From: Shinella kummerowiae
GTDB taxonomy: Bacteria > Pseudomonadota > Alphaproteobacteria > Rhizobiales > Rhizobiaceae
Length of the DNA: 64,000 bases
Assembly (NCBI RefSeq): GCF_009827055.1
Contig: NZ_WUMK01000005.1
Coordinates: 1-64,000 of the forward strand
Direction: 5' to 3'
Positions 1 to 8,299 of the stretch are shown one piece after another. Position 1 is the stretch's first letter. Each line of letters opens with the position of its first letter. The notes below the pieces were generated by a model. The model had not been told where the DNA came from. It made no database searches and saw only the letters and a program-made list of their open reading frames with translations. Position numbers and translations under genes: made by a program.

Positions 1-61
1 CAAGGGCAAAAGTGCCCTGATCACCGGAGCAGCGCGCGGTATCGGACGCGCCTTCGGCTAA
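1..61 (+). pseudogene. Truncated short-chain dehydrogenase (SDR) N-terminal fragment
   Basis: Reading from base 2, the frame encodes KGKSALITGAARGIGRAFG and then a TAA stop at 59-61. TGAARGIG is the glycine-rich NAD(P)-binding motif found at the very N-terminus of SDR enzymes, which normally continue for about 230 more residues. No SDR-like continuation is visible in the other frames up to the tauR stop at 124. I read this as the 5' end of an SDR gene cut off by a deletion or rearrangement. The true start lies outside the window. A chance short reading frame is unlikely given the motif. Confidence 0.5.
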
Positions 62-123
62 ACAAGACGCAAGCGCCGTCGCTGCCGGAAATATAGGTTT
101 TCCGAACATGGAGAGCCGAGGGC

Positions 124-1611
124 TCACTCCGTACGCGGCCGAAAATGCGCATCGATCGCGGCGCGTACGCGTGCCACGCCGGCCGCGATGTTGTCGCTCG
201 GTATGGATGAATAGCCCATGCGAAAGAAGCGGCACGGGGCATCGCTGCGCGGGAAGAAGGGCGATCCGGATTCGACGAGCACGCCGTCCTGACGCAAATC
301 CTGCACCAGCCGGTCGGCATCGAGACCCTGCGGCCCTTCCATCCAGAACGAGGTGCCGCCGAACGCCGACGCGCCGGCGACGGTGAGGCCCTCGCGCTGC
401 AGGCTCTCGGCCATCAGCACGTGGCGCTTGTGGTATTCCGTGCGCATGCGGTGCAGCACGGCGTCGTAATGGCCGAGCGCCAGGAAATAGGCGACGGTGC
501 GTTGCAGGTGGCCGGGTGGGTGGCGCAGCATCAGCGAGCGCAACGCGCGCGCCTCGCGGATGAACGGCGCGGGAGCCACGAGATAACCAAGGCGCAGGCC
601 CGGAAACAGCGACTTCGAGAAACTGCCGATATAGAGCACGCGCCCGGTGGAATCGAAGGCCTTCAGGGCCGGCGAGGGTGGGGCGAGATAGCTGATTTCG
701 AATTCGTAGTCGTCCTCGACGATGATGAAATCCTTTTCCGCCGCCGCCTGTAACAGCCGTGCGCGCCGGTCGATCGGCATGGTCGCGCCGGTCGGCGAGT
801 GGTGGCTGGGCGTGACGAAGACGGCATCCGTATCGTCCGGCAACCCATCCGGCGGCAGGCCCTCGCCATCGACATCGACCGTCGTGACCCTGGCGCCGCT
901 CAAAAGCAGCGAGGCGCTGGTATCGGGATGGCAGGGGTTTTCACACACGGCGCTGGAACCCTTGTCGAGGATCAACCGCGTGACCATCCACAGCGCATTC
1001 TGCGCGCCGACGGTGATAAGCACCTCGTCCGGGTTCGCATGAATGCCGCGCCGGGGCAGGGTGCGTGAGCAGATGTAATTGACCAGCCGGACATCATCGG
1101 CCGCCGCGAAGTCGCTCGCCATGAGGATGAAGTCCTCGCGCGCCAGCGCCCGGCGCGCGCAATCGCGCCAGGCATTGAGGTCGAAGAGCGAGGGATCCAT
1201 CTGGCCATAGAGGAAAGGATAGGGATAACGTCGCCAGTCGAGCGGTTTCGAAACCTGGCGCACGACTTCGAAGCGCATCTTCATCTTGCCCGACCAGTCG
1301 ACGGGATTGGAACCGGAGGCAGGGCGGTCGTTTTCGAGGCCCCGTCCGGGCGGATTGCTGGCGATGCGGTAGGAACTGCGGTTGGACGCTTCCAGATACC
1401 CCTGCGATACCAGTTCCTGATAGGCGAGCGTTGCCGTGATGCGGGAAATATTGAGATATTCCGCGAGCTTCCGGGTTGAGGGCAGGTGCGCGCCCGGCTG
1501 GACGCGGCCTGCCAGCACGGCCGACACGACCGTTTCCCGCAACTGGGCCTGCAAGCCCAATCCGCTCTCCCAGTCGATGAAGAAGATCGTCTCGGAAATG
1601 TTGGTCCGCAT
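124..1611 (-). CDS. tauR: TauR, MocR-type (GntR HTH + aminotransferase-like) taurine regulator
   Basis: About 495 aa. The N-terminus carries a GntR winged helix (LPSTRKLAEYLNISRITATL near residues 40-60). The rest is a class I aminotransferase-like domain with the PLP-lysine motif SFSKSLFPGLRLGYL and the upstream VEDDYEFE segment, which is the MocR/PdxR architecture. It is divergent from tauABC, the usual place for TauR, which activates taurine genes in Rhodobacter capsulatus. The ATG at 1611 (MRTNISETIFF) was chosen over an in-frame codon 13 residues upstream because homologous starts lie there. PLP-dependent taurine sensing is known for the family and is inferred here. Confidence 0.88.
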   Translation of the reverse strand: MRTNISETIFFIDWESGLGLQAQLRETVVSAVLAGRVQPGAHLPSTRKLAEYLNISRITATLAYQELVSQGYLEASNRSSYRIASNPPGRGLENDRPASGSNPVDWSGKMKMRFEVVRQVSKPLDWRRYPYPFLYGQMDPSLFDLNAWRDCARRALAREDFILMASDFAAADDVRLVNYICSRTLPRRGIHANPDEVLITVGAQNALWMVTRLILDKGSSAVCENPCHPDTSASLLLSGARVTTVDVDGEGLPPDGLPDDTDAVFVTPSHHSPTGATMPIDRRARLLQAAAEKDFIIVEDDYEFEISYLAPPSPALKAFDSTGRVLYIGSFSKSLFPGLRLGYLVAPAPFIREARALRSLMLRHPPGHLQRTVAYFLALGHYDAVLHRMRTEYHKRHVLMAESLQREGLTVAGASAFGGTSFWMEGPQGLDADRLVQDLRQDGVLVESGSPFFPRSDAPCRFFRMGYSSIPSDNIAAGVARVRAAIDAHFRPRTE

Positions 1612-1631
1612 GCAATCTGTCCAGCGTGTCG

Positions 1632-1667
1632 CCAATCTGGATTTATTCAACTTCCAAACTGGATATA
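1632..1667. promoter_or_regulatory. Candidate TauR operator: two direct repeats
   Basis: CCAATCTGGATTTA (1632-1645) and CCAAACTGGATATA (1654-1667) are direct repeats whose starts are 22 bp apart, two helical turns. They lie between the divergent tauR and tauA genes. MocR regulators usually bind direct repeats, and from memory the R. capsulatus TauR site is a repeat of CTGGACYTAA, close to the CTGGATTTAT and CTGGATATAA seen here. The assignment as TauR box is an inference from sequence and position. Confidence 0.6.
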
Positions 1668-1750
1668 ACGCAAGCGAGACGTGGCATTTATCACTTTCAT
1701 CAAGAAGACCGGGACAATCCGGCTCGAACGATCATCAATGAGGAGGAACG

Positions 1751-2770
1751 ATGATGCTTTTCAGACATTTCAATCGCATGGCAGCCACTGCCAGCATTCT
1801 GGCCGGCCTTTTTGCGTCCGGCGCGGCCTATGCGGAAACCAATCTCGTTGTCGGCTATCAGCAGATCGTCGGCCCGTTCGTGGCGGCGATTGCCGATGGC
1901 CGTTTCGACGCGGCTGCCAAGGAGGTCGGGTACACGATCGACTGGCGCCAGTTCTCGTCGGCCGGCGACATCACGACGGCGCTCGCCTCGGGCGACGTGC
2001 CGATCGGCGTGCTTGGCTCGACCGGCACGGCCGCGGCTGCGACGCGCGGCGTGGAAATGGAACTTTTCTGGATTCTTGACAATATCGGCAAGTCCGAGGC
2101 CTTGGTCGCCCGCGATGGTTCGGGCATCGAGACGCCTGCGGATCTCAAGGGCAAGAAGGTCGCCGTGCCCTTCGTCTCGACGTCGCATTTCCACCTTCTG
2201 GTCGGCATGAGCAAGGTGTGGAATGTCGATCCGCGCGAGGTCGAAATCCTCAACCTGAAGCCGCCGCAGATCGTTGCCGCCTGGCAGCGTGGCGATATCG
2301 ACGCGGCCTATGTCTGGCCGCCGGCGCTGTCGGAAATCCTGAAGTCGGGCAAGGTGATCTCCGATTCCGAAGTCATCGGTGCGGCCAGCGTCCCCACCTT
2401 CGACGGTTTGGTCGTCGACAAGGCCTGGGCGGCGGAAAACCCGAAACTCATGGAGGCTTTCACCAAGGTTCTGGCCCAATCCTATGCCGACTATAATGCC
2501 AACAAGGCTGCGTGGACGGTGGATTCGCCGCAGGTGCAGGGCATCGTCAAGCTCATCGGCGGCGACGGTCCGAGCACCGTCGAGGCCCTGGGGCTGCTCT
2601 CCTTCCCGAATGCGGACGAGCAGGCATCCGATACCTGGCTTGGCGGCGGGGCGATCCGCGCCCTCAGTGAAAGCGCAAAATTCCTCGTGGAGCAGAAGCA
2701 GATCGGCAAGTCGCTCGACGACTATGCGCCGTTCGTGAATTCGAGCTTCGCCGGTGCGGCTGCCAAGTAG
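1751..2770 (+). CDS. tauA: TauA, taurine ABC transporter periplasmic binding protein
   Basis: 339 aa. A Sec signal peptide ends near AAYA/ET (residues about 1-29). It is followed by an NMT1/SsuA-like binding fold (NLVVGYQQIVGPFVAAIADG, then VAVPFVSTSHFHLLVG, then the ligand-lobe region DIDAAYVWPPALSEI). Length fits TauA. A strong AGGAGG sits at 1741-1746 ahead of the ATG at 1751; the ATG at 1754 is an alternative. It is the first gene of the operon tauABC-tauXY-xsc-tauZ-pta, downstream of the putative TauR repeats. It captures taurine in the periplasm for TauBC. Confidence 0.9.
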   Translation: MMLFRHFNRMAATASILAGLFASGAAYAETNLVVGYQQIVGPFVAAIADGRFDAAAKEVGYTIDWRQFSSAGDITTALASGDVPIGVLGSTGTAAAATRGVEMELFWILDNIGKSEALVARDGSGIETPADLKGKKVAVPFVSTSHFHLLVGMSKVWNVDPREVEILNLKPPQIVAAWQRGDIDAAYVWPPALSEILKSGKVISDSEVIGAASVPTFDGLVVDKAWAAENPKLMEAFTKVLAQSYADYNANKAAWTVDSPQVQGIVKLIGGDGPSTVEALGLLSFPNADEQASDTWLGGGAIRALSESAKFLVEQKQIGKSLDDYAPFVNSSFAGAAAK

Positions 2771-2860
2771 GGCCGCCGTCGATTGCGCACCGGCCGGTGG
2801 AGCGGTCGGTGCAGCCATCATCGTTTACCTACGTGACCGAGGTGCAGGGAGGCATTTCTC

Positions 2861-3673
2861 ATGGAAACACTCAGCGTCAGGAATATCAGCCTGACCTATC
2901 CGGGCTTGTACTCGGATCAGGCGGTGATTGCCCTGAAGGGCGTCAACCTCACCATCAAGAGCGGAGACTTCGTCGTCGCCCTCGGTGCTTCGGGCTGCGG
3001 AAAGACGACGTTGCTCAACCTGATGGCAGGTTTCATGGCACCGTCGGAAGGCGACATCTCGCTTGGCAACCACCGGGTCAACGGGCCGGGCGCCGAACGC
3101 GGCGTGGTCTTCCAGAAACACGCGCTTCTGCCGTGGCTCAACGTGATTGAGAACACCGAATTCGGTCTGAAATTGCGGGGCGTCGACAAGGCGGCGCGGC
3201 GGGAAATCGCGACGAAAAACCTCGCCCTTGTCGGCCTGCAGGATTTTCACCGCCACATGATCTATCATCTTTCCGGCGGCATGCAGCAGCGCGTCGGCAT
3301 TGCAAGAGCGTTAACCTGTGACCCAGCCATGCTGCTGATGGACGAGCCGATGGCGGCGCTCGATGCGCTGACGCGTGAGACCATCCAGGAACTGCTGCTG
3401 GAGGTCTGGCAGCTCACCAACAAGATGTTCTTCTTCATCACGCACAGCGTGGAAGAGGCGCTGTTCCTTGGCTCGCGGCTGATCGTCATGTCGCCGCGCC
3501 CCGGCCGCATCACCCACACCTACGAACTCGACTTCAACCGGCAATTCCTCGCCGAGGGCAATGCCCGCGCGATCAAGTCGAGCCCGGAATTCATCCGCAT
3601 GCGCGAGGAAGTGCTCGGCATCATCTATGGCGACGAACGTGCGTCCGGCAACCCGGAGATGGCCCATGCTTGA
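2861..3673 (+). CDS. tauB: TauB, taurine ABC transporter ATP-binding protein
   Basis: 270 aa ABC ATPase of the nitrate/sulfonate/taurine class. It shows Walker A GASGCGKTT, a Q-loop in VVFQKHALLPW, signature LSGGMQQR, Walker B AMLLMDEPMAALDAL and the H-loop FFITHSVEEAL. An RBS (GGGAGGC) precedes the ATG. Its 3' end overlaps tauC by 8 bases (ATGCTTGA), so the two are probably translationally coupled. It energises taurine uptake through TauC at the inner membrane. Confidence 0.92.
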   Translation: METLSVRNISLTYPGLYSDQAVIALKGVNLTIKSGDFVVALGASGCGKTTLLNLMAGFMAPSEGDISLGNHRVNGPGAERGVVFQKHALLPWLNVIENTEFGLKLRGVDKAARREIATKNLALVGLQDFHRHMIYHLSGGMQQRVGIARALTCDPAMLLMDEPMAALDALTRETIQELLLEVWQLTNKMFFFITHSVEEALFLGSRLIVMSPRPGRITHTYELDFNRQFLAEGNARAIKSSPEFIRMREEVLGIIYGDERASGNPEMAHA

Positions 3674-4493
3674 CAGAGTGACACGGGCCAAGCCCGCCAA
3701 GGTCGGCAAGATCTTCGGGGCTCCGGGTGACGGAAACAGCGCCCTCATCAGCTTCATGACCGCAGCCGTGCTCATCGCGCTCTGGTTCCTCGTGACCGAG
3801 TCCGGCTGGGTCAAGCCGCTCTTCCTGCCCTCACCGCTGGCCGTCTGGGACAAGTTCTGGCTGGCGATGACGGAGGGTGTTTCGAACTCGACACTGATGC
3901 AGCACACGCTGTCCAGTATCGGCCGCGTGTTCGGCGCCTTCCTGCTGGCGATGGTGACGGCGGTACCGATCGGTATTTTGATGGGCGTCAACCGCTTCGT
4001 GCGCGGCCTGTTCGATCCGATCATCGAATTCTACCGCCCGCTGCCGCCGCTCGCCTATCTGCCGCTGGTCATCATCTGGCTCGGTATCGGCGAATTCCCG
4101 AAGGTGTTCCTGATCTATCTGGCGATTTTCGCGCCGATGGCGATTGCCGCAAGGGCAGGCGTGCGCTCGGTTTCGACGGAGCAGATCCACGCGGCCTATG
4201 CGATGGGCGCTACCCGGGGCCAGGTCATCAGCCAGGTCATCATGAAGGCGGCGCTGCCGGAAATCTTCACCGGCATGCGCATCGGCATCGGCGTCGGCTG
4301 GACGACGCTCGTGGCAGCGGAAATGGTCGCCGCCAACCGTGGCCTCGGCTTCATGGTCCTCAACGCGGCCGAAAATCTCGAAAGCGACACCGTGATCATG
4401 GGTATCTTCGTCATCGGCATCTTCGCTTTCGCCTTCGACCTTCTGATCCGCTACCTCGAAAAGACACTGATCCCCTGGAAGGGCCGCGTCTAA
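3666..4493 (+). CDS. tauC: TauC, taurine ABC transporter permease
   Basis: 275 aa, BPD_transp_1 permease with about six membrane helices. The cytoplasmic EAA-type loop is visible around HAAYAMGATRGQVISQVIMK. The ATG at 3666 overlaps the tauB stop. The same frame is open for another 105 bases upstream, but that stretch lies inside tauB and was rejected. It forms the membrane channel of the TauABC importer. Confidence 0.9.
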   Translation: MLDRVTRAKPAKVGKIFGAPGDGNSALISFMTAAVLIALWFLVTESGWVKPLFLPSPLAVWDKFWLAMTEGVSNSTLMQHTLSSIGRVFGAFLLAMVTAVPIGILMGVNRFVRGLFDPIIEFYRPLPPLAYLPLVIIWLGIGEFPKVFLIYLAIFAPMAIAARAGVRSVSTEQIHAAYAMGATRGQVISQVIMKAALPEIFTGMRIGIGVGWTTLVAAEMVAANRGLGFMVLNAAENLESDTVIMGIFVIGIFAFAFDLLIRYLEKTLIPWKGRV

Positions 4494-4600
4494 CCGGCGG
4501 ACAACTTCGACACTCCATCTACCCGGCCGTGGCGGCCTTTGAAGACGGCGTTTCCCGTCTCCGGCGAAGCCATGCCCTGCGACAGCCAAAGGACAGGACG

Positions 4601-4987
4601 ATGTCACTGACTGCAACCGATCTCAAAAGCGTGTTCGATGCCTTCAACCGACATGACATCGATGGGGTGATGCGCTTCTTTTCCGAGGACTGTGTGTTCA
4701 ACGCGGTCGGTGGCCCGGAGGTCTACGGCACCCGCTTTGTCGGCACCGCGGCGATCGCAGACGCCTTCAGCGGTGTCTGGAAGGCGATGCCGGATGCCGA
4801 ATGGGGCAACCACAGCCATTTCGTTGACGGGGATCGCGGCGTTTCCGAATGGACCTTCTCCGGCACGGCCGCCGATGGCAGCCGCATCGAGGCCGAGGGG
4901 TGCGATCTCTTCACCTTCAAGGGCGGCAAGATCGCCCGCAAGCAGGCGTTCCGCAAGAACCGCCCTGTCCTCCAGCCTCGCTACTAG
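4601..4987 (+). CDS. tauX: TauX, probable small subunit of taurine dehydrogenase (SnoaL/NTF2-like)
   Basis: 128 aa with an NTF2/SnoaL-like cone fold pattern (VFDAFNRHDIDGVMRFFSED, later GCDLFTFKGGKIARKQAFRK). An AGGACAGGA ribosome site leads to the ATG at 4601. It lies between tauC and the FAD-dependent tauY and is separated from tauY by 15 bases. In Paracoccus and Rhodobacter, tauXY encode a membrane-associated taurine dehydrogenase that deaminates taurine to sulfoacetaldehyde. The small subunit is assigned mainly by position, because the fold alone is not diagnostic. Confidence 0.72.
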   Translation: MSLTATDLKSVFDAFNRHDIDGVMRFFSEDCVFNAVGGPEVYGTRFVGTAAIADAFSGVWKAMPDAEWGNHSHFVDGDRGVSEWTFSGTAADGSRIEAEGCDLFTFKGGKIARKQAFRKNRPVLQPRY

Positions 4988-5002
4988 CGCCGGAGCAAGG
5001 CC

Positions 5003-6403
5003 ATGCAACAGCACACCAATCCCCAGAAGGCCGGCAGGACGCCATTCGATCCCGCCTATGACCCGGAACATGCCCCGAACCCGGGCATCGGCAAGGACTA
5101 TGCGCCGACCTACTGGATCGGCACGGCCGGCCCCGAGCCGGAAGACGACGGCCCGATCACGCGCGACATCGATGTTGACGTCGCCATCATCGGTTCCGGC
5201 TATACCGGCCTCTCCTGCGCCATCCACCTGGCCCGCGAGCACGGCATCAAGGCGACGGTGCTTGAAGCCAATGGCGTTGCCTGGGGATGCAGCACCCGTA
5301 ATGGCGGGCAGGCGCAGATTTCTGCCGGCCGCCTCAAGCGCTCGCAATGGATCGCCCGCTGGGGTGTCGATGTCGCAAGACGCATGCATGCGGAGATCAC
5401 CGAGGGCTTCGACCTGTTTCGCGCGCTGGTGCGGGAACCGGAAATCGACTGCGATCCGCAGGACGGCGGGCATCTCTATATCGCGCATCGCGACAAGGTT
5501 CTTCCCGCGCTCGAAAGCGAGACCCGCGTTCTCAACGATGTCTTCGGCTACCGCGCCCGCATGGTTTCGCGCGAGGAGATCCACAGTGATTTCGTCAATG
5601 ACGCGGAAGCGCGCGGCGCCATGTACGAGCCGGATGGCATGGGCATCCACGCTGCCAAGCTCGCCTTCGGTTATCTCCGGCTGGCACGGCGTCTTGGGGC
5701 GACGGTGCACACGTCGAGCCCCGTGCTCGACTGCACCGCCAAGGGCGGCGTGCATTACCTCCGCACGCCGGGCGGCACGGTGCGGGCCCGCGCCGTCTGC
5801 ATCGCCACCGCTGGCTATACCTCGCCCGGCATGAATGCGCTGACGAAGCACCGCCTGATGCCGATCCTGTCGAACTCCATCGTCACGCGACCGCTGACGG
5901 CGGACGAGCAGCAGGCGCTGAACTTCAAGGCGCGCATTCCGCTGACCGATACGCGCACGCTGCGCCACTATTACCGCATGCTGCCGGATGGCCGGGTGCA
6001 GATCGGCAGCCGCAGCGCCATCACCGGGCGCGACGCCACCAACCCGAAACATCTCGCCCTGCTGCTCGAGGGGCTCCACCGCAAGTTCCCGATCCTGCGC
6101 GGCATCGAGATCGACTATTCCTGGTGGGGATGGGTGGATGTCAGCCATGACATGATGCCGCGCATCTTCCAACCGGATGCCAGCCAAAGGCTGTTCTACG
6201 CCATGGGCTATGGCGGCAACGGCGTCATGTATTCGGCCCAGGCCGGTCGCCGCATGGCGCAGATGGTCGCCGGCAAGGGCGCCGGCCTCGACCTTCCGAT
6301 CTTCACCTCGCCACTGCCGAGCCACGGCCTTCTTACCCCGTTCCGCCGGCTCGGCCAGTGGGGAATGTACCGCTGGTACGCCCTGCGCGACGAAATCCTC
6401 TAA
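5003..6403 (+). CDS. tauY: TauY, probable FAD-dependent large subunit of taurine dehydrogenase
   Basis: 466 aa DAO-type flavoprotein. The dinucleotide-binding motif DVDVAIIGSGYTGLSCAIHL lies near residues 54-75, followed by the GCSTRNGGQ flavin segment. The C-terminal FAD contact region reads YAMGYGGNGVMYSAQAG. Such proteins resemble gamma-glutamylputrescine oxidases (PuuB/OrdL). The position between tauX and xsc supports taurine oxidation to sulfoacetaldehyde plus ammonium. Without context it would be annotated only as an FAD oxidoreductase. Confidence 0.8.
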   Translation: MQQHTNPQKAGRTPFDPAYDPEHAPNPGIGKDYAPTYWIGTAGPEPEDDGPITRDIDVDVAIIGSGYTGLSCAIHLAREHGIKATVLEANGVAWGCSTRNGGQAQISAGRLKRSQWIARWGVDVARRMHAEITEGFDLFRALVREPEIDCDPQDGGHLYIAHRDKVLPALESETRVLNDVFGYRARMVSREEIHSDFVNDAEARGAMYEPDGMGIHAAKLAFGYLRLARRLGATVHTSSPVLDCTAKGGVHYLRTPGGTVRARAVCIATAGYTSPGMNALTKHRLMPILSNSIVTRPLTADEQQALNFKARIPLTDTRTLRHYYRMLPDGRVQIGSRSAITGRDATNPKHLALLLEGLHRKFPILRGIEIDYSWWGWVDVSHDMMPRIFQPDASQRLFYAMGYGGNGVMYSAQAGRRMAQMVAGKGAGLDLPIFTSPLPSHGLLTPFRRLGQWGMYRWYALRDEIL

Positions 6404-6447
6404 CCGCCAGACATCTCGATCAATTCCGTCAGGGAAAGGACCCCGCC

Positions 6448-8223
6448 ATGAAAATGACCACCGAAGAAGCCTTCGTCAAAGTTCTCCAGATGCATGGCCT
6501 CGAACATGCCTTCGGCATCATCGGCTCGGCCATGATGCCGGTGTCGGACCTGTTTCCCAAGGCCGGCATCCGCTTCTGGGACTGCGCGCACGAAACCAAT
6601 GCCGGCATGATGGCGGACGGCTTTAGCCGCGCGACCGGCACGATGGCGATCGCCATCGGCCAGAACGGCCCGGGCGTCACCGGCTTCATCACCGCGATGA
6701 AGACCGCCTACTGGAACCACACGCCGCTCCTCATGGTCACGCCCCAGGCGGCCAACAAGACCATCGGCCAGGGCGGCTTCCAGGAAGTCGACCAGATGGC
6801 GATGTTCGAGGAAATGGTCTGCTACCAGGAAGAGGTGCGTGATCCCTCGCGCATTCCCGAAGTGCTCAACCGCGTCATCGAGAAGGCGATCCGCGGCTGC
6901 GCCCCGGCGCAGATCAACATCCCGCGCGACTACTGGACCCAGGTGATCGACGTCGACCTGCCCGCCATCGTGCGCTTCGAACGTCCGGCCGGCGGCCCGC
7001 AGGCGATCGCCGAGGCGGCAAGGCTGCTGTCGGAAGCAAAATTCCCGGTCATCCTCAACGGTGCCGGCGTCGTCATCGGCGGTGCGATCGGCGCGTCCAT
7101 GAAGCTTGCCGAGCGGCTCGACGCCCCGGTCTGCTGCGGTTACCAGCACAATGATGCCTTTCCCGGCAGCCATCGCCTGTCGGTCGGCCCGCTCGGCTAT
7201 AACGGCTCGAAGGCGGCGATGGAGCTGATCTCCAAGGCCGACGTCGTGCTGGCGCTTGGCACGCGGCTCAATCCGTTCTCGACCCTGCCGGGCTACGGCA
7301 TCGACTACTGGCCGAAGAATGCCGCGATCATCCAGGTCGACATCAATGCCGATCGCATCGGCCTCACCAAGAAGGTTTCCGTCGGCATCTGCGGCGACGC
7401 CAGGCAGGTGGCGGGCCAGATCCTCGAGCAACTCTCGCCGTCCGCCGGAAATGCCGGCCGCGAGGAGCGCAAGGCAACCATCCACCAGACCCGCTCGGCC
7501 TGGCAGCAGCAGCTCTCCTCGATGGACCATGAGGATGACGATGTCGGCACGGAATGGAACGAAAGCGCGCGCAATCGCGAGCCGAACCGCATGTCGCCGC
7601 GCCAGGCCTGGCGAGCGATCCAGGCCGCTTTGCCGAAGGAAGCGATCATCTCGACCGACATTGGCAATAACTGCGCGATCGGCAACGCCTATCCGACGTT
7701 CGAGCAGGGCCGGAAATATCTTGCGCCCGGCATGTTCGGTCCCTGCGGTTACGGCTTCCCGTCGATCGTCGGCGCAAAGATCGGTTGCCCGGATGTACCG
7801 GTGGTCGGTTTTGCCGGCGACGGGGCCTTCGGCATCTCGATGAACGAGATGGGCGCCATCGGCCGCGAGGGCTGGCCGGCGATCACCATGGTGATCTTCC
7901 GCAACTATCAGTGGGGCGCGGAAAAGCGCAACACGACGCTCTGGTATGACAACAACTTCGTCGGCACCGAACTCAATCCCAATCTCAGCTACGCCAAGGT
8001 GGCCGAGGGTTGCGGGCTGAAGGGTGTTTCCGTCGATACGACGGCGGCCCTCACCGAGGCATTGTCGAACGCGATTGCCGACCAGGCGCGTGGCGTGACG
8101 ACCTTCGTCGAGGTCATCCTCAACCAGGAACTCGGCGAACCCTTCCGCCGCGACGCGATGAAGAAGCCGGTGCCGATTGCCGGCATCGACCGCGCCGACA
8201 TGCGCCCGCAGCCGCGGGCCTGA
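6448..8223 (+). CDS. xsc: Xsc, sulfoacetaldehyde acetyltransferase
   Basis: 591 aa ThDP enzyme of the acetolactate synthase superfamily, the size usual for Xsc. The N-terminal PYR domain has the catalytic Glu region (FWDCAHETNAGMMADGFSR). The C-terminal PP domain has the GDGAFGISMNEMG cofactor motif and Xsc-like WGAEKRNTTLWYDNNFVGTE. It converts sulfoacetaldehyde and phosphate into acetyl phosphate and sulfite. The ATG at 6448 follows AGGGAAAGGA; a longer open frame upstream overlaps tauY and is not used. Acetyl phosphate is passed to Pta, encoded two genes later. Confidence 0.93.
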   Translation: MKMTTEEAFVKVLQMHGLEHAFGIIGSAMMPVSDLFPKAGIRFWDCAHETNAGMMADGFSRATGTMAIAIGQNGPGVTGFITAMKTAYWNHTPLLMVTPQAANKTIGQGGFQEVDQMAMFEEMVCYQEEVRDPSRIPEVLNRVIEKAIRGCAPAQINIPRDYWTQVIDVDLPAIVRFERPAGGPQAIAEAARLLSEAKFPVILNGAGVVIGGAIGASMKLAERLDAPVCCGYQHNDAFPGSHRLSVGPLGYNGSKAAMELISKADVVLALGTRLNPFSTLPGYGIDYWPKNAAIIQVDINADRIGLTKKVSVGICGDARQVAGQILEQLSPSAGNAGREERKATIHQTRSAWQQQLSSMDHEDDDVGTEWNESARNREPNRMSPRQAWRAIQAALPKEAIISTDIGNNCAIGNAYPTFEQGRKYLAPGMFGPCGYGFPSIVGAKIGCPDVPVVGFAGDGAFGISMNEMGAIGREGWPAITMVIFRNYQWGAEKRNTTLWYDNNFVGTELNPNLSYAKVAEGCGLKGVSVDTTAALTEALSNAIADQARGVTTFVEVILNQELGEPFRRDAMKKPVPIAGIDRADMRPQPRA

Positions 8224-8299
8224 TTGCACGCGCACGATCCATGTCCCGCCCGGTGCGTCCGGGCGGGCAAGCTTTCCCGCAAGCGACTGGACCGACATC

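Noticed and set aside
4604..6325. 573-aa open frame on the minus strand
   Set aside because: It is antisense to tauX and tauY, is rich in Arg/His/Ala with no domain pattern, and is explained by GC-rich codon shadow.
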